Positions 8,211-17,358 of a DNA stretch of 64,000 bases are shown here, piece by piece. Numbering within the stretch: position 1 is the stretch's first letter; every line of letters begins with the position of its first letter. Made by a program: the position numbers and the translations under genes. Under the pieces are notes generated by a model. It searched no databases, was not told where the DNA came from, and worked only from the letters and a program-made list of their open reading frames with translations. The stretch lies in the NCBI GenBank assembly GCA_003252385.1, contig QKEH01000009.1, forward strand, positions 16,916-80,915. Reading direction: 5' to 3'. The stretch is from Bacteroidota bacterium. GTDB taxonomy: Bacteria; Bacteroidota; Bacteroidia; Bacteroidales; UBA10428.

Positions 8211-11039
8211 ATGAAGAAATTTTTTAAAATCCTGCTAATAACCATTGTAACGCTTCTGGTGCTGCTACTTGTAGCCCCAGTACTTTTTAAAGGTAAAATT
8301 ATAGCCCTGGTGAATGAACAATTAGAGAAGAATCTCCATGCGAAAGCCTCATTCTCCGATATTAGTTTGTCCTTTTTCCGGGACATTCCCAATTTAAGCA
8401 TCCGGCTGGAGAAGCTGTGTGTTGCTGGAATCGACGATTTCGAGAAGGATACTCTGGCTTCTATTGATGCACTGGATATCTCGGTGAATATTGCGAGTGC
8501 TATTAAAATGGAAAATATTGAAATAAAGCGCATTGGCATTACCCGCCCACGTATCCATGCCATAGTACTCAGCGATGGCCGGGCCAACTGGGATATCGTG
8601 CCCGAAAGCGACACCACCGAGGTGGCAACAACCGAAGAGGATACCACCAGTTCGGAATTAAACACCCGTGTAGCATTGAAACTATTTGAAATTAAAGAAG
8701 CCTTCATCCAATACAACGACCAGAGTGCTAACATGATGGCCGAACTTTCCAACTTCAACTTCACCCTTTCCGGAGACCTTGGGCAGGACTTCTCTGCCAT
8801 TCGTATCGATTCGAAAACCGATGCGCTGACCTTCGGCATGGATGGTATTACCTACCTGAACCAGGTGGCATTAGGGTTACACTTTGATGTGGATGCCAAT
8901 TTGAAGGAATCGATTTATACCTTAAACGAGAATTCGGTGTCGCTCAACGACCTGACCCTTACTTTCAACGGAGATGTTGCCATGCCCGAATCGGGCGATA
9001 TTATCACCAACCTGAATTACGCAACCAGCAACACCAGTTTTAAAACTCTGCTTTCCCTCATACCGGCCATCTACCTCTCCGATTTCAGCGATTTGACCAC
9101 TACGGGTAAACTTCAGCTCCAGGGAAGTGTTTCGGGTGCTGTCACTGAAACCACCACGCCCAGTGTTGATGTGAACCTGCGGGTTGAAAATGCCAGCTTT
9201 AGCTACCCGGATCTGCCCAAATCGGCCAGTGATATTCAAATGGATGTGCAAGTGCATTACGATGGGGTTCAAAACGACAATACCACAGTAGATGTTAACC
9301 GGTTCCATCTGAACATGGGTGGCAATCCGGTGGATATGACCCTCAATCTGAAAACACCTATAAGCGATCCGTTCACTAACGGCAGCCTGCACATCAACCT
9401 CGACCTGGCCAGTATCCTGGATATTATCCCCCTGGAAAAAACGACCCTGAGGGGTACCATCACCACCCACCTCGATTGGATGGGTAAGCTTTCCAGTATT
9501 GAAAATGAACAATACGAAGAATTTAAGGCCGATGGCTCCATCCAGGTGGCCAATCTGTACTACAACAGCCCCGATGTTCCTAAGGCTTTTGAACTGTCCG
9601 AATCCAAAATCACCTTTTCGCCCAAACAGGTACAGATTGCCAGCTTTAATGCCAAACTCGGTTCCAGCGATTTCAGGCTGCAAGGGCAACTGAGCAATTT
9701 TATTTCTTATGCGTTAAAAGATGGAATAGTCAGCGGAGAGCTGGTATTGGCTTCCAACACCATGAATCTGAACGAACTCATGCTGTCGGAAGATACCGAC
9801 ACCCCTCCCGGCAACGAGTCCGCCACAACCGAAGACTCGAGCGAGCCGCTGGAAGTAATAGAAGTACCCAAAAACATCAATTTCCGGTTTCAGTCGGATA
9901 TTGGCACCTTGTATTACGACCAGTTGGAAATTACGAACCTTATGGGTCTGATCGAGATAAAAGAAGGGCGCGTTTTACTCAATCAGGTTAAAATGAACCT
10001 GCTGGACGGCGAAATGAAACTCTCCGGTGAATACAACACACAGGATATGCTCAACCCCTTGGTCGATTTCTCTTTCGAAGCCAATCATCTGGATATTCAG
10101 AAGTCCCTTAAAGCCTTCGATATTCTGGGAACTATAGCTCCCATCGCCAAACAGGCAACGGGTAACATCAGCCTGGGCATGTCGTATTCCAGCCTGCTCA
10201 TGCAAGATATGAACCCGGTGATTAAGTCCATTGCCGGCGATGGCCACCTGAGTTCCCAACAGATCGGAATTAAGGGAGCCAGTTCCTTAAAGGCTATTGG
10301 TAAAGCGCTAAAAACCGATGCACTCAACGATGTAGTGCTAAAAAATATTAACCTGTCGTTCCAGATTCAAAACGGAAGCCTCCAGGTACAACCGTTCGAA
10401 ACCCAAATTGGCACCATGGCCCTGCGTGTGGGAGGAGAACAAACCTTCGAAAACCTGCTGAATTACGACATTGACCTGATGGCGCCACGATCGCTGCTCG
10501 GAATGGAAAATCCGACGGTAAATAATCTGTATAGCCAGGCAGCCTCCAAAGGCTTGAACCTGGAACGATCCGAAACTATTAATCTGGCCATTAAACTTAC
10601 CGGAGCCATGGCCGATCCGAAGGTGAGCCTGGATTTAAAACAAAGTCTGGGCAATCCGGCCGAGAATCTTAAGGATGCAGTTAAGGAAAACGTAAGTGCC
10701 GCCGTTACCGCAAAAAAGGAAGAAGTTAAAGCCGATGCCAAAGCAGAAGCCCGCAAAGAGGCCGACAAAATATTGCGCGAAGCCGAAGCCCAGGCTCGTA
10801 CGGTTCGCAGCGAAGGCAAACGGGCAGCCGATGCCGTACGCAGCGAATCCAACACTAACGCCAATAAGTTGGTTCAGCAGGCCACGAATCCGGTTTCGCG
10901 AAAAGCAGCTCAGGTATCGGCCGACCGAATGCGGGACGAAGGCAACCGAAAAGCCGATGGTATAGAACGCGAATCGAACGAAAAGGCCGACCGGATACTC
11001 CGTGAGGCACGAACCAAAGCAGACCGGTTATTACAATAA
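8211..11039 (+). CDS. AsmA-like envelope protein with charged Ala/Glu/Lys/Arg-rich tail
   Basis: 942 aa. One N-terminal membrane helix (residues 5-25, ILLITIVTLLVLLLVAPVLF) is followed by a long beta-rich periplasmic region of the AsmA/YhdP/TamB type. The N-terminal AsmA block includes DISLSFFRDIPNLSIRLE and later has repeated LQGQLSN/SGELVLAS strands. These families are thought to bridge the inner and outer membranes and help move phospholipids. The last 100 or so residues are different: highly charged, helical, with recurring EAR/EAD/RSE units (KAEARKEADKIL, REAEAQARTVRSEGKR), probably a long helix or coiled coil. The gene stands alone and ends one base before a strong hairpin. Confidence 0.8.
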   Translation: MKKFFKILLITIVTLLVLLLVAPVLFKGKIIALVNEQLEKNLHAKASFSDISLSFFRDIPNLSIRLEKLCVAGIDDFEKDTLASIDALDISVNIASAIKMENIEIKRIGITRPRIHAIVLSDGRANWDIVPESDTTEVATTEEDTTSSELNTRVALKLFEIKEAFIQYNDQSANMMAELSNFNFTLSGDLGQDFSAIRIDSKTDALTFGMDGITYLNQVALGLHFDVDANLKESIYTLNENSVSLNDLTLTFNGDVAMPESGDIITNLNYATSNTSFKTLLSLIPAIYLSDFSDLTTTGKLQLQGSVSGAVTETTTPSVDVNLRVENASFSYPDLPKSASDIQMDVQVHYDGVQNDNTTVDVNRFHLNMGGNPVDMTLNLKTPISDPFTNGSLHINLDLASILDIIPLEKTTLRGTITTHLDWMGKLSSIENEQYEEFKADGSIQVANLYYNSPDVPKAFELSESKITFSPKQVQIASFNAKLGSSDFRLQGQLSNFISYALKDGIVSGELVLASNTMNLNELMLSEDTDTPPGNESATTEDSSEPLEVIEVPKNINFRFQSDIGTLYYDQLEITNLMGLIEIKEGRVLLNQVKMNLLDGEMKLSGEYNTQDMLNPLVDFSFEANHLDIQKSLKAFDILGTIAPIAKQATGNISLGMSYSSLLMQDMNPVIKSIAGDGHLSSQQIGIKGASSLKAIGKALKTDALNDVVLKNINLSFQIQNGSLQVQPFETQIGTMALRVGGEQTFENLLNYDIDLMAPRSLLGMENPTVNNLYSQAASKGLNLERSETINLAIKLTGAMADPKVSLDLKQSLGNPAENLKDAVKENVSAAVTAKKEEVKADAKAEARKEADKILREAEAQARTVRSEGKRAADAVRSESNTNANKLVQQATNPVSRKAAQVSADRMRDEGNRKADGIERESNEKADRILREARTKADRLLQ

Positions 11040-11040
11040 C

Positions 11041-11077
11041 AAAAGAGGCTGCCCGTATTGGGCAGCCTCTTTTGTTT
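11041..11077. terminator. strong bidirectional terminator after the AsmA-like gene
   Basis: A 14-bp perfect stem (AAAAGAGGCTGCCC with GGGCAGCCTCTTTT) and a 5-nt loop sit directly after the stop codon; T tracts are present in both directions. Confidence 0.9.
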
Positions 11078-11126
11078 AGTTGGAATTACCTTAATTTGAC
11101 CGTTGTATTCCGTGATTTCCCCATCT

Positions 11127-11276
11127 TCAACTCCGGAAATATTGCGTCGCATTCATTCTGACAGAACACGGTACCAGCGTAACATTCTTAACGACTCCAA
11201 TGATCAGAAGCAGGATCTGAATCCACCACTTAGCATGGATCCTCCACACAATACCTGCTAACAAAGCGCACAACAA
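11127..11276 (-). other. possible small hydrophobic ORF, doubtful
   Basis: A 49-codon frame from a TTG encodes a strongly hydrophobic stretch (IQILLLIIGVV) after WRIHAKWW, as expected for one membrane helix. There is no ATG, no clear ribosome site and no recognisable family. It lies in the 237-bp gap between the AsmA terminator and the rplS terminator and could be a gene remnant or chance. Confidence 0.2.
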
Positions 11277-11314
11277 ACCTTCGGCTCAATAACATAGCAT
11301 TACTGTTTACTCCA

Positions 11315-11350
11315 TAAAAAAAGCCGCTCTGAACAGCGGCTCTTTTTGTT
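11315..11350 (-). terminator. rho-independent terminator of rplS
   Basis: On the minus strand AGAGCCGCTG...CAGAGCGGCTTTTTTTA forms a GC-rich stem-loop followed by seven T, 12 nt after the rplS stop codon. Confidence 0.9.
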
Positions 11351-11361
11351 CTTTCAAGTAC

Positions 11362-11709
11362 TTAGAATCTTTTTTCCTGAATACGTGCTTTCTTACCGGT
11401 AAGCTTACGCAGGTAGAAAATACGTGCACGACGTACACGACCTCTTTTGTTTACATCAATTTGGTCGATAAATGGCGATGCAATGGGGAAGATACGCTCT
11501 ACGCCAATACTACCTGACATTTTACGTACGGTAAAGGTCTCTTTGATACCCGTTCCTTTTCGCTGCAATACCACGCCGCGAAAATTTTGGATACGCTCCT
11601 TGTTTCCTTCAATAATCTTATAATGTACAGTTATTGTATCGCCAGCTGAGAAATCAGGAAATTCTTTTCTTCCGTCAAATTGTTCTTCAGCAATTTTCAA
11701 TAGGTCCAT
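11362..11709 (-). CDS. rplS: 50S ribosomal protein L19
   Basis: 115 aa, the normal length for L19. It contains the family hallmarks [41 protein letters not shown] and the basic end region [20 protein letters not shown]19 sits at the 30S-50S interface of the ribosome. In many bacteria the gene follows trmD and rpsP; here it is monocistronic with its own terminator, an arrangement common in Bacteroidota. A TAATATTG resembling the -7 element lies about 60 bp upstream on the minus strand. Confidence 0.98.
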   Translation of the reverse strand: MDLLKIAEEQFDGRKEFPDFSAGDTITVHYKIIEGNKERIQNFRGVVLQRKGTGIKETFTVRKMSGSIGVERIFPIASPFIDQIDVNKRGRVRRARIFYLRKLTGKKARIQEKRF

Positions 11710-11820
11710 CCTTATATCGTATTTTATGTTATTACCCTCAAAAATTCAGGTCGCAATATTACAACTTTTTTTTCAATGATCATAGGCCTATAACGTATTT
11801 AATTAATATCCCCTCCAAAC

Positions 11821-13449
11821 TTAATGGTTTTCTGTTGCTTTAAACCGGTAGCTATCGCCTGTTTCTTCCACAATTTTTCGGTACCAGGCCTCACCGTAAC
11901 CCGGTTGATCCAGTTTCGGATTTCGCTGACCGGGCACTGTCTCTTTACAATTTCCATCCATAAAACGGGTAAACAGGAACCGATACAAGCCCTGCCATTC
12001 ACTCAATGTGTTTTCGGCCATGCGGATTGAAAAGTTCGTAGTTTCCCGACTCAGTGTTTGCGGGTTGTTCCGATAATATTCAAGAAACCGGGAATCGTTC
12101 TCCTTCACTTTCTGTATATAAAAGGTTTCCAACGAGTCCTGTAAATGCCGGATAAAGGGAATCATATCGCGGTAGCGGGTATACGCAAAATTCGATACCT
12201 GATTAAAAATCCAGAAGGCTGCCTGAGGATCAAATTCCATCAAACCTCCGGTACCTTCGGCATACCCGCGTGGAATTTCATTCATGCCACAATACATCGG
12301 GGTATAAACCGTGCTGTAGGTATCATCCACCCCAAACCATAACAAGCCACCCATTGCATCGGGCAGCCAATTGCGACTCTGCGACACAAAGGAAAAAGCA
12401 GTTTGCTGAGTCGATATGGAGCGCTCGTTAAAATACGTTACACTATCCACCGTCCAGGTCAATGGCCGCCAGCGAACAATACACTGGTATGGCCCCGCGC
12501 CAACATCGGTAGTTAAATCCATTTTGGTGCCGCCAAAATAATCGCGCAACAATTCCAAGGCGTCTTTCACTCCCAGTTTTTTATCGGGCTTAATCCACAA
12601 AGGAAGGGTATGTTCCAGATTCTCCCCCATGGCATAGTCTTCGTAAACCGACATTTCGGCATTCATCCTTCGAAATCCGGACCACACCCGAGCCTCACAC
12701 CAACGGGCTCCGGCAAAATCCAAGGGAGCATAGGCATCCCGAAAACTAAATGAATCGGGATCCCCGTTGTAATACCCCCTCTCCTGGGCAAAACGGATGA
12801 CATCGGCTGAGTACAGACAAATTTCCGGATCATGTTGAGGAAAGGTAGTGATACGTGACTGATTAGCATGACCACTAAGGTAGCCATCGGGTATCCGCCG
12901 AGCCACCCAAACTGCCCCTTTGTTCCCCAATCCTTTACCTATCATCTCCAAAATCCATACTTCCCGGGTATCGGCAATGGAAAAGGACTCTCCCAAACTG
13001 TAATACCCGTATTGCGACACCAATCGATCCATCTCCTGAATGGCCTCCCGAGCGGTCTTGGCACGTTGTAAGGTGAAATAGATCAACGATCCATAATCGA
13101 TCCCCCCGGTGCTATCGCGTAATTCAGGCCGTCCACCAAAAGTGGTTTCAGCAATGACTAATTGGTGTTCGTTCATATTGCCTACCACCTTGTAGGTTGA
13201 ACCTGCCTGAGCAATGCGACCAAGCCGGTTGCCGGTTTCCCAATCGTATACATCCACTGAATCTCCCATGGAATACGAAGCCGGTGGCCTAAAATACAGT
13301 TCACCATACATCAGATGCGAATCGGCTGAGTATAAAATCATGGTTGAGCTATCCTCTGTTGCTCCACGGGTAATTAAGAAATTGGTACAAGCCAGGAGCG
13401 AACTGCCATACAGCGTTAAAATCAGATGAGCAATATATTTTTTATTCAT
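11821..13449 (-). CDS. secreted C69-family dipeptidase
   Basis: 542 aa. A signal peptide (residues 1-20, hydrophobic LILTLYGSSLLA) is followed by Cys21 in ACTNFLITRGATEDSS. In peptidase family C69 (lactobacillal PepD type) the N-terminal Cys exposed by processing is the nucleophile of the Ntn-hydrolase fold. Other family signs are the SFSIADTREVWILEM segment and the GHANQSRI segment. Expected role: hydrolysis of dipeptides outside the cytoplasm. LLAC also fits a lipobox, so the same Cys could be read as a lipidation site; the C69 match makes catalytic use more likely. Monocistronic. Confidence 0.85.
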   Translation of the reverse strand: MNKKYIAHLILTLYGSSLLACTNFLITRGATEDSSTMILYSADSHLMYGELYFRPPASYSMGDSVDVYDWETGNRLGRIAQAGSTYKVVGNMNEHQLVIAETTFGGRPELRDSTGGIDYGSLIYFTLQRAKTAREAIQEMDRLVSQYGYYSLGESFSIADTREVWILEMIGKGLGNKGAVWVARRIPDGYLSGHANQSRITTFPQHDPEICLYSADVIRFAQERGYYNGDPDSFSFRDAYAPLDFAGARWCEARVWSGFRRMNAEMSVYEDYAMGENLEHTLPLWIKPDKKLGVKDALELLRDYFGGTKMDLTTDVGAGPYQCIVRWRPLTWTVDSVTYFNERSISTQQTAFSFVSQSRNWLPDAMGGLLWFGVDDTYSTVYTPMYCGMNEIPRGYAEGTGGLMEFDPQAAFWIFNQVSNFAYTRYRDMIPFIRHLQDSLETFYIQKVKENDSRFLEYYRNNPQTLSRETTNFSIRMAENTLSEWQGLYRFLFTRFMDGNCKETVPGQRNPKLDQPGYGEAWYRKIVEETGDSYRFKATENH

Positions 13450-13680
13450 GGTCTATGTGTATGCCGGCATGAGTTTTTGTGAAATAGTTGAAACACAGCC
13501 GATAATTTAAATAAAGATTTTTTTACGTATTTAATTACTGTTTGTCAGCAAGCGGACAAATAACGAATCAATATCTTTCATATTAATATTTATTTAGCTG
13601 AATTTTATGTATTTTGTTATTATTAACATTTTTTTTGTAATTAATTAACATTTCTATGTGGTAAATTAATAAAAACTACT
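13450..13680. other. AT-rich intergenic region with a dyad
   Basis: 231 bp of very AT-rich DNA between the C69 gene and the candidate small RNA. The one structured item is TTTGTC-N8-GACAAA at 13541-13560, a 20-bp dyad that could be an operator for the C69 gene. No coding potential seen. Confidence 0.35.
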
Positions 13681-13688
13681 TATTTTTG
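13681..13688 (+). promoter_or_regulatory. Bacteroidota -7 element of the candidate small RNA
   Basis: TATTTTTG is a perfect TAnnTTTG. The matching -33 region (TGTGG about 20 bp upstream) is poor. The predicted transcription start is near 13694. Confidence 0.5.
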
Positions 13689-13693
13689 CATTG

Positions 13694-13815
13694 TAATTAG
13701 CTGAGAAACCTGAAGCCTTTGTAGCAGGAGGAGTCAGAATAAGGTTTTGTTAGTAATTAGATTGTTTTAGTAGTTAGGGTTATGAAAGTGGACCGACCAG
13801 TCCACTTTCATTATT
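13694..13815 (+). ncRNA. candidate small RNA, about 120 nt
   Basis: Between a perfect -7 element (13681-13688) and a terminator-like hairpin (13784-13815) there are about 120 nt with no open frame worth calling. The 5' part can fold by CTGA/TCAG outside CCTG/CAGG. It does not fit the conserved core of SRP RNA, and 6S RNA is found elsewhere in the window. It may instead be the leader of nothing, since the next gene (anmK) faces the other way. Family unknown. Confidence 0.45.
13784..13815 (+). terminator. hairpin ending the candidate small RNA
   Basis: A 10-bp perfect stem GAAAGTGGAC/GTCCACTTTC with a 6-nt loop is followed on the plus strand by ATTATTTTAT. No T tract exists in the minus direction, so it points to plus-strand transcription, ending just before the anmK stop codon. 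Confidence 0.65.
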
Positions 13816-14877
13816 TTATAGCCCTGCCAATACTCCACCGCTTGAATCGCTTCGTGCTCCGGTTACCGATGCCAAACAATTCACTCTGCCCAGATAGCGT
13901 AACAATCCCAGAAAACCAAAGATTAAGGCTTCCTTAAATTCGATAATTTCCCGATCGGGTACCACAATGGTTCCGGAAACCTTCTCTTTGATCTTTTCCA
14001 CCAGAAAACTATTTAACGCCCCGCCTCCGGTGAGTAAAATATATTGCAACCCATAGGTGCCTGCAATCGTTGCAATCTGTGTGGCAATGTGCTCGTAAAC
14101 AGTCGCCAGAATATCCTGGGTATCCCAATTCGATTGCGTAATAAGCGGCTCAATATACTGCTCCAGCCACTCCCTCGAAAGCGATTTGGGTGGAGATGCA
14201 GCATAATATGGAAGCGCGTTCATTTGATCCAACAATTCATCGATTACCTTCCCCTGCCTCCCTATATTTCCATCCAGGTCACAATCCAACCCAAAGTCAC
14301 GCACCAATGCATTCAACAGAATATTTACGGGACAAATATCAAAGGCTTTTCGTTCTCCCTGAATATCAAAAGAGATGTTCGAGAAACCTCCCAGATTCAA
14401 GCAGGCATCAAATTCGGAAAAAAGTACCTTGTCTCCGACAGGCACCAACGGAGCTCCCTGGCCACCCAGGGCCACATCGAGCGAACGCAAATCATAAACG
14501 ACCGGCAAACCCGTTACTGCAGCCATTGCATTCCCCGAACCGATTTGCAGGGTATACCCCAACTCCGGTTTGTGGAAAACGGTATGCCCATGACTCGAAA
14601 CAAGGGTTGGAGGAGCAATTCCAAAACGGATGTGAGCCAGGATCTGTCTTCCAATTTCGGCTCCGTAATCCCGATCCAGCTGAACCAACGCTTCCCCCGA
14701 CAAAGTATGGGCGGTCTCCAACCGGTTCTTCCAGGCTGATGTATACGGCAGGGTAACAGCCTGGTCTATATCAAAATGCCATCCAGCTTCTGTTTCCCGG
14801 AAATGACACTTTACCAAATCCAGTCCATCCAAACTGGTACCAGACATCACTCCAATTACAGTATATCCTGACTCCAT
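13816..14877 (-). CDS. anmK: anhydro-N-acetylmuramic acid kinase
   Basis: 353 aa. The AnmK signature is complete: the phosphate-binding VIGVMSGTSLDGLDLV at the N terminus, the catalytic-Asp segment DLRSLDVALGGQGAPLVP, FSNISFD, and the C-terminal TGGGALN. The enzyme opens and phosphorylates 1,6-anhydro-MurNAc to MurNAc-6-phosphate in cell wall recycling. Only 3 bp separate it from the upstream M23 peptidase gene, so the two form an operon for wall turnover. Length is slightly short of the proteobacterial form (about 370). Confidence 0.95.
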   Translation of the reverse strand: MESGYTVIGVMSGTSLDGLDLVKCHFRETEAGWHFDIDQAVTLPYTSAWKNRLETAHTLSGEALVQLDRDYGAEIGRQILAHIRFGIAPPTLVSSHGHTVFHKPELGYTLQIGSGNAMAAVTGLPVVYDLRSLDVALGGQGAPLVPVGDKVLFSEFDACLNLGGFSNISFDIQGERKAFDICPVNILLNALVRDFGLDCDLDGNIGRQGKVIDELLDQMNALPYYAASPPKSLSREWLEQYIEPLITQSNWDTQDILATVYEHIATQIATIAGTYGLQYILLTGGGALNSFLVEKIKEKVSGTIVVPDREIIEFKEALIFGFLGLLRYLGRVNCLASVTGARSDSSGGVLAGL

Positions 14878-14880
14878 CGT

Positions 14881-16611
14881 CTAGTAAAAAAAGGTGCTTT
14901 TATAGGTAGTCGCATTGCCTTTGCTATCGGCCACTTCGATGCGCAACTCGTGCTGCTTACCACTATCCAGATACTCCGGATCAATAGCATATTCGATACG
15001 ATCCGATTTGGCATCGTAAGCAAATAATGCCCAACGGTTGTCAATGTAGGCATTGTATTGGTTTATCCCCGACAGGTTATCGGTTATCTGGAATACCAGG
15101 GAATCCGCTGCCAAATAATGTCTGGTTGTACTATGTTTCACCGGAATCACCTGGGGAGGCAAGGTATCATACATCACCACATACTTCCCCATATTCCGAA
15201 CCGATGCAACCAGTTTCCCCTGCAGATAATCGCCACCTTCTGCCTGCAGGCCGTTCCCGTTTATACGAACAAACAGGAGCTTTTCACTTAAATGCGGAAT
15301 ACTGTCACCCAACGCTAACTCCAAACGAATTGCCTTTTGAAGCCCTTCCCCTGAGGTGTGTATATTAAAAGTATCCTGAAGTAAGGCCTCTCCCCCATAC
15401 CTGGCCTCCAGGATAAAATTCACATCGCGGTACAAGGCGCCCGGAGGAACGGTCACTTTCAGCCGGTCTTTCTCCAATACGGCTCCTTGCTTCCAGCTCA
15501 CTTTCTCTCCCGGGGCTTGCATTAACGATTCATCGGGCTGTTTGCGAATGCAGGCAAAATGCAATATACTTTGGTTCCCGTATGGATCCATGGCTCGTAC
15601 CTGAATCTGAATTATAGAATCGACGGGCACGTGCAATACCCCATCCTTACCGGACGGTATGTAGATTTGCAAGGCATTGTTGGGCAAACGGTATAAACGA
15701 TGAATGCTTCTTCCTTCATTGCTTTTAAGATCGTAATCCATGTGGGCATTAATAAACCGGGTCTGATCAAAGGGTATTTGATCCAATTGAAAACCAAACA
15801 CCACGGTATCTTGTACCAACATCTCCAGGCGATACACCCCACAACGATTTGAAGAACCATTCAGGTAATCGTAGACTTCCACTCCAAACGCAACAACATC
15901 GGCATGCACCACTATTGGCTCCTTACTCCGATAAAGGCTATCGTTGATGCGGACAAGCGCAACTTCATTTCTGGTTTCTGAAGCCCAGTTTACTCCCGAT
16001 CCAGTGTAGGCATAGGTAAACAAAGCCTTAAATACAGGCGGAATACTATCTGCGACAGGCAAGTGGTAGAGTAATCCATTTACCGGTAGCTGGCTGTCGG
16101 TTTTGCGTACCTCGAAATGCAAATGAGGCCCACCGGAACGCCCGGTATTTCCTGAATAAGCAAGTAGTTCGCCCGCCTGAAAACGAAACATTCCAGAAGC
16201 CGGAAACAACTCAATCTCATAACTTTTCCTCAGGTATTGATTGTGCTTTATGTATTTCTCCAGTTCGGGTTTAAAACGCTCCAAGTGAGCATACACCGTA
16301 GTATAACCATTTGGGTGGGTAACATATACCGAACGCCCGTAGCCTCCGCTTTCAATTTTTATCCGCGACACATAGCCATCGGCGACACAAAACACGGGTT
16401 TTCCGTTTTGACTTTGGGTTTTTAGGTCAATGCCCGAATGGAAATGTCCGGTACGTAATTCACCAAAATTTCCCGACAGGTATAAGGGGATGTGTAAAGG
16501 TGACTGAAAATCAGCCGACTTGTTGTTTTGTCCGGAAACCGGGGCCATAACGCCAATAATCAACAGGCAAAATGTTAGGAATTCAATCATATTTTTGCTA
16601 CTTTTAGGCAT
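14881..16611 (-). CDS. secreted M23-family metallopeptidase
   Basis: 576 aa with an N-terminal signal peptide (residues 8-25, LTFCLLIIGVMAPVSG). The M23/LytM catalytic domain comes first, about residues 45-185: the zinc ligands are in GHFHSGIDLK (HxxxD) and in GGPHLHFEVR (HxH), with YVTHPNGYTTVYAHL between them. All ligands are present, so it is probably an active peptidoglycan endopeptidase. The remaining 390 residues form beta-rich regions typical of Bacteroidota periplasmic M23 proteins; their role is not known. It is the first gene of the pair with anmK. Confidence 0.92.
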   Translation of the reverse strand: MPKSSKNMIEFLTFCLLIIGVMAPVSGQNNKSADFQSPLHIPLYLSGNFGELRTGHFHSGIDLKTQSQNGKPVFCVADGYVSRIKIESGGYGRSVYVTHPNGYTTVYAHLERFKPELEKYIKHNQYLRKSYEIELFPASGMFRFQAGELLAYSGNTGRSGGPHLHFEVRKTDSQLPVNGLLYHLPVADSIPPVFKALFTYAYTGSGVNWASETRNEVALVRINDSLYRSKEPIVVHADVVAFGVEVYDYLNGSSNRCGVYRLEMLVQDTVVFGFQLDQIPFDQTRFINAHMDYDLKSNEGRSIHRLYRLPNNALQIYIPSGKDGVLHVPVDSIIQIQVRAMDPYGNQSILHFACIRKQPDESLMQAPGEKVSWKQGAVLEKDRLKVTVPPGALYRDVNFILEARYGGEALLQDTFNIHTSGEGLQKAIRLELALGDSIPHLSEKLLFVRINGNGLQAEGGDYLQGKLVASVRNMGKYVVMYDTLPPQVIPVKHSTTRHYLAADSLVFQITDNLSGINQYNAYIDNRWALFAYDAKSDRIEYAIDPEYLDSGKQHELRIEVADSKGNATTYKSTFFY

Positions 16612-16691
16612 AGTTCAATTCGCAGATTTTCTTGATATGCGGCAAAACTAAGACATATTTAGTAAGGCGGTAAAATGATTCAGGATTTTTT

Positions 16692-16699
16692 TATATTTG
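16692..16699 (+). promoter_or_regulatory. -7 element upstream of the coiled-coil gene and zapA
   Basis: TATATTTG is a perfect TAnnTTTG, 31 bp before the start codon at 16731. No clear TTTG partner upstream. Confidence 0.5.
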
Positions 16700-16730
16700 C
16701 GAGTTCGAATTAATAGAGATCAAAAATTTC

Positions 16731-17024
16731 ATGGATTCCAACAGCGAAATAGTTGCCAGTTTACGCCACAATTTAAAGCGGATCATCCAGCTCTACGAGG
16801 CACAAAAAGAGGATAATAAAAGCCTGCGTGAGCAAAATGAAACCCTAAACAGGCAAATCGCCAGGTTGAAATCCCAACAAAACGAGCTTGAAACCAGCAG
16901 CAACTCTATGCAACTGACACAAGCTTTTATCACAGCATCCGGAGGATCAAGCCACGATGCTAAACTAAAAGTAAACCGTATTGTGCGGGAAATTGATAAA
17001 TGTATTGCTCTTTTAAATAAATAA
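16731..17024 (+). CDS. small coiled-coil protein upstream of zapA
   Basis: 97 aa. Residues 10-60 form a heptad-patterned coiled coil (LKRIIQLYEAQKEDNKSLRE then NETLNRQIARLKSQQNELE). The C-terminal 30 residues (KLKVNRIVREIDKCIALL) look like a second helix. Its position immediately before zapA is conserved in Bacteroidota as far as I know, which suggests a cell-division role comparable to that of ZapB. This is inferred from context, since sequence alone only shows a coiled coil. Confidence 0.75.
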   Translation: MDSNSEIVASLRHNLKRIIQLYEAQKEDNKSLREQNETLNRQIARLKSQQNELETSSNSMQLTQAFITASGGSSHDAKLKVNRIVREIDKCIALLNK

Positions 17025-17033
17025 TCCTGTTTG

Positions 17034-17324
17034 ATGGATGACAAGCTTTCCATACGTGTAAATCTGTGCGACCGATACTATCCGCTCAAAATTGAACGGA
17101 CGGACGAGGAGAAGATCAGGAAAGCCGGTAAAATTATTAACGAGAAGGTTCTTCAATACAAACAAAGATATGCTGACAAAGATGTTCAGGATTTTTTGGC
17201 CATGGCAGCATTACAGTATGTAACACGACTAATTGAGCTGGAGGACAAGGAAGACGTTAACCGTTTTCTGGAAGACATAAAAGAACTTAATGAGGAATTG
17301 GAAGTATACCTTCGGGAAGAGTAA
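17034..17324 (+). CDS. zapA: cell division protein ZapA
   Basis: 96 aa from the ATG at 17034 (a TTG at 17031 is in frame but less likely). It matches ZapA in length and pattern: beta strands KLSIRVNLCDRYYPLKI, then RKAGKIINEKVLQYKQRY, then FLAMAALQYVTRLIELED and a long terminal helix. ZapA tetramers crosslink FtsZ filaments at the division site. It lies 9 bp after the coiled-coil gene and upstream of the 6S RNA, an order also seen in proteobacteria (zapA-ssrS). Confidence 0.88.
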   Translation: MDDKLSIRVNLCDRYYPLKIERTDEEKIRKAGKIINEKVLQYKQRYADKDVQDFLAMAALQYVTRLIELEDKEDVNRFLEDIKELNEELEVYLREE

Positions 17325-17358
17325 TATACGTTCTTTACATAAAAAGATTAAACTATTG

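Noticed and set aside
8186-8839. 217-codon minus-strand frame over the AsmA-like gene
   Set aside because: Ser/Arg-rich shadow of the real gene with no recognisable domain.
13694-13815. Candidate small RNA as SRP RNA
   Set aside because: The conserved SRP helix 8 core with its GGAAGC-type segment is not present.
14044-14756. Plus-strand frames opposite anmK
   Set aside because: Shadows of a complete, well-conserved anmK on the other strand.
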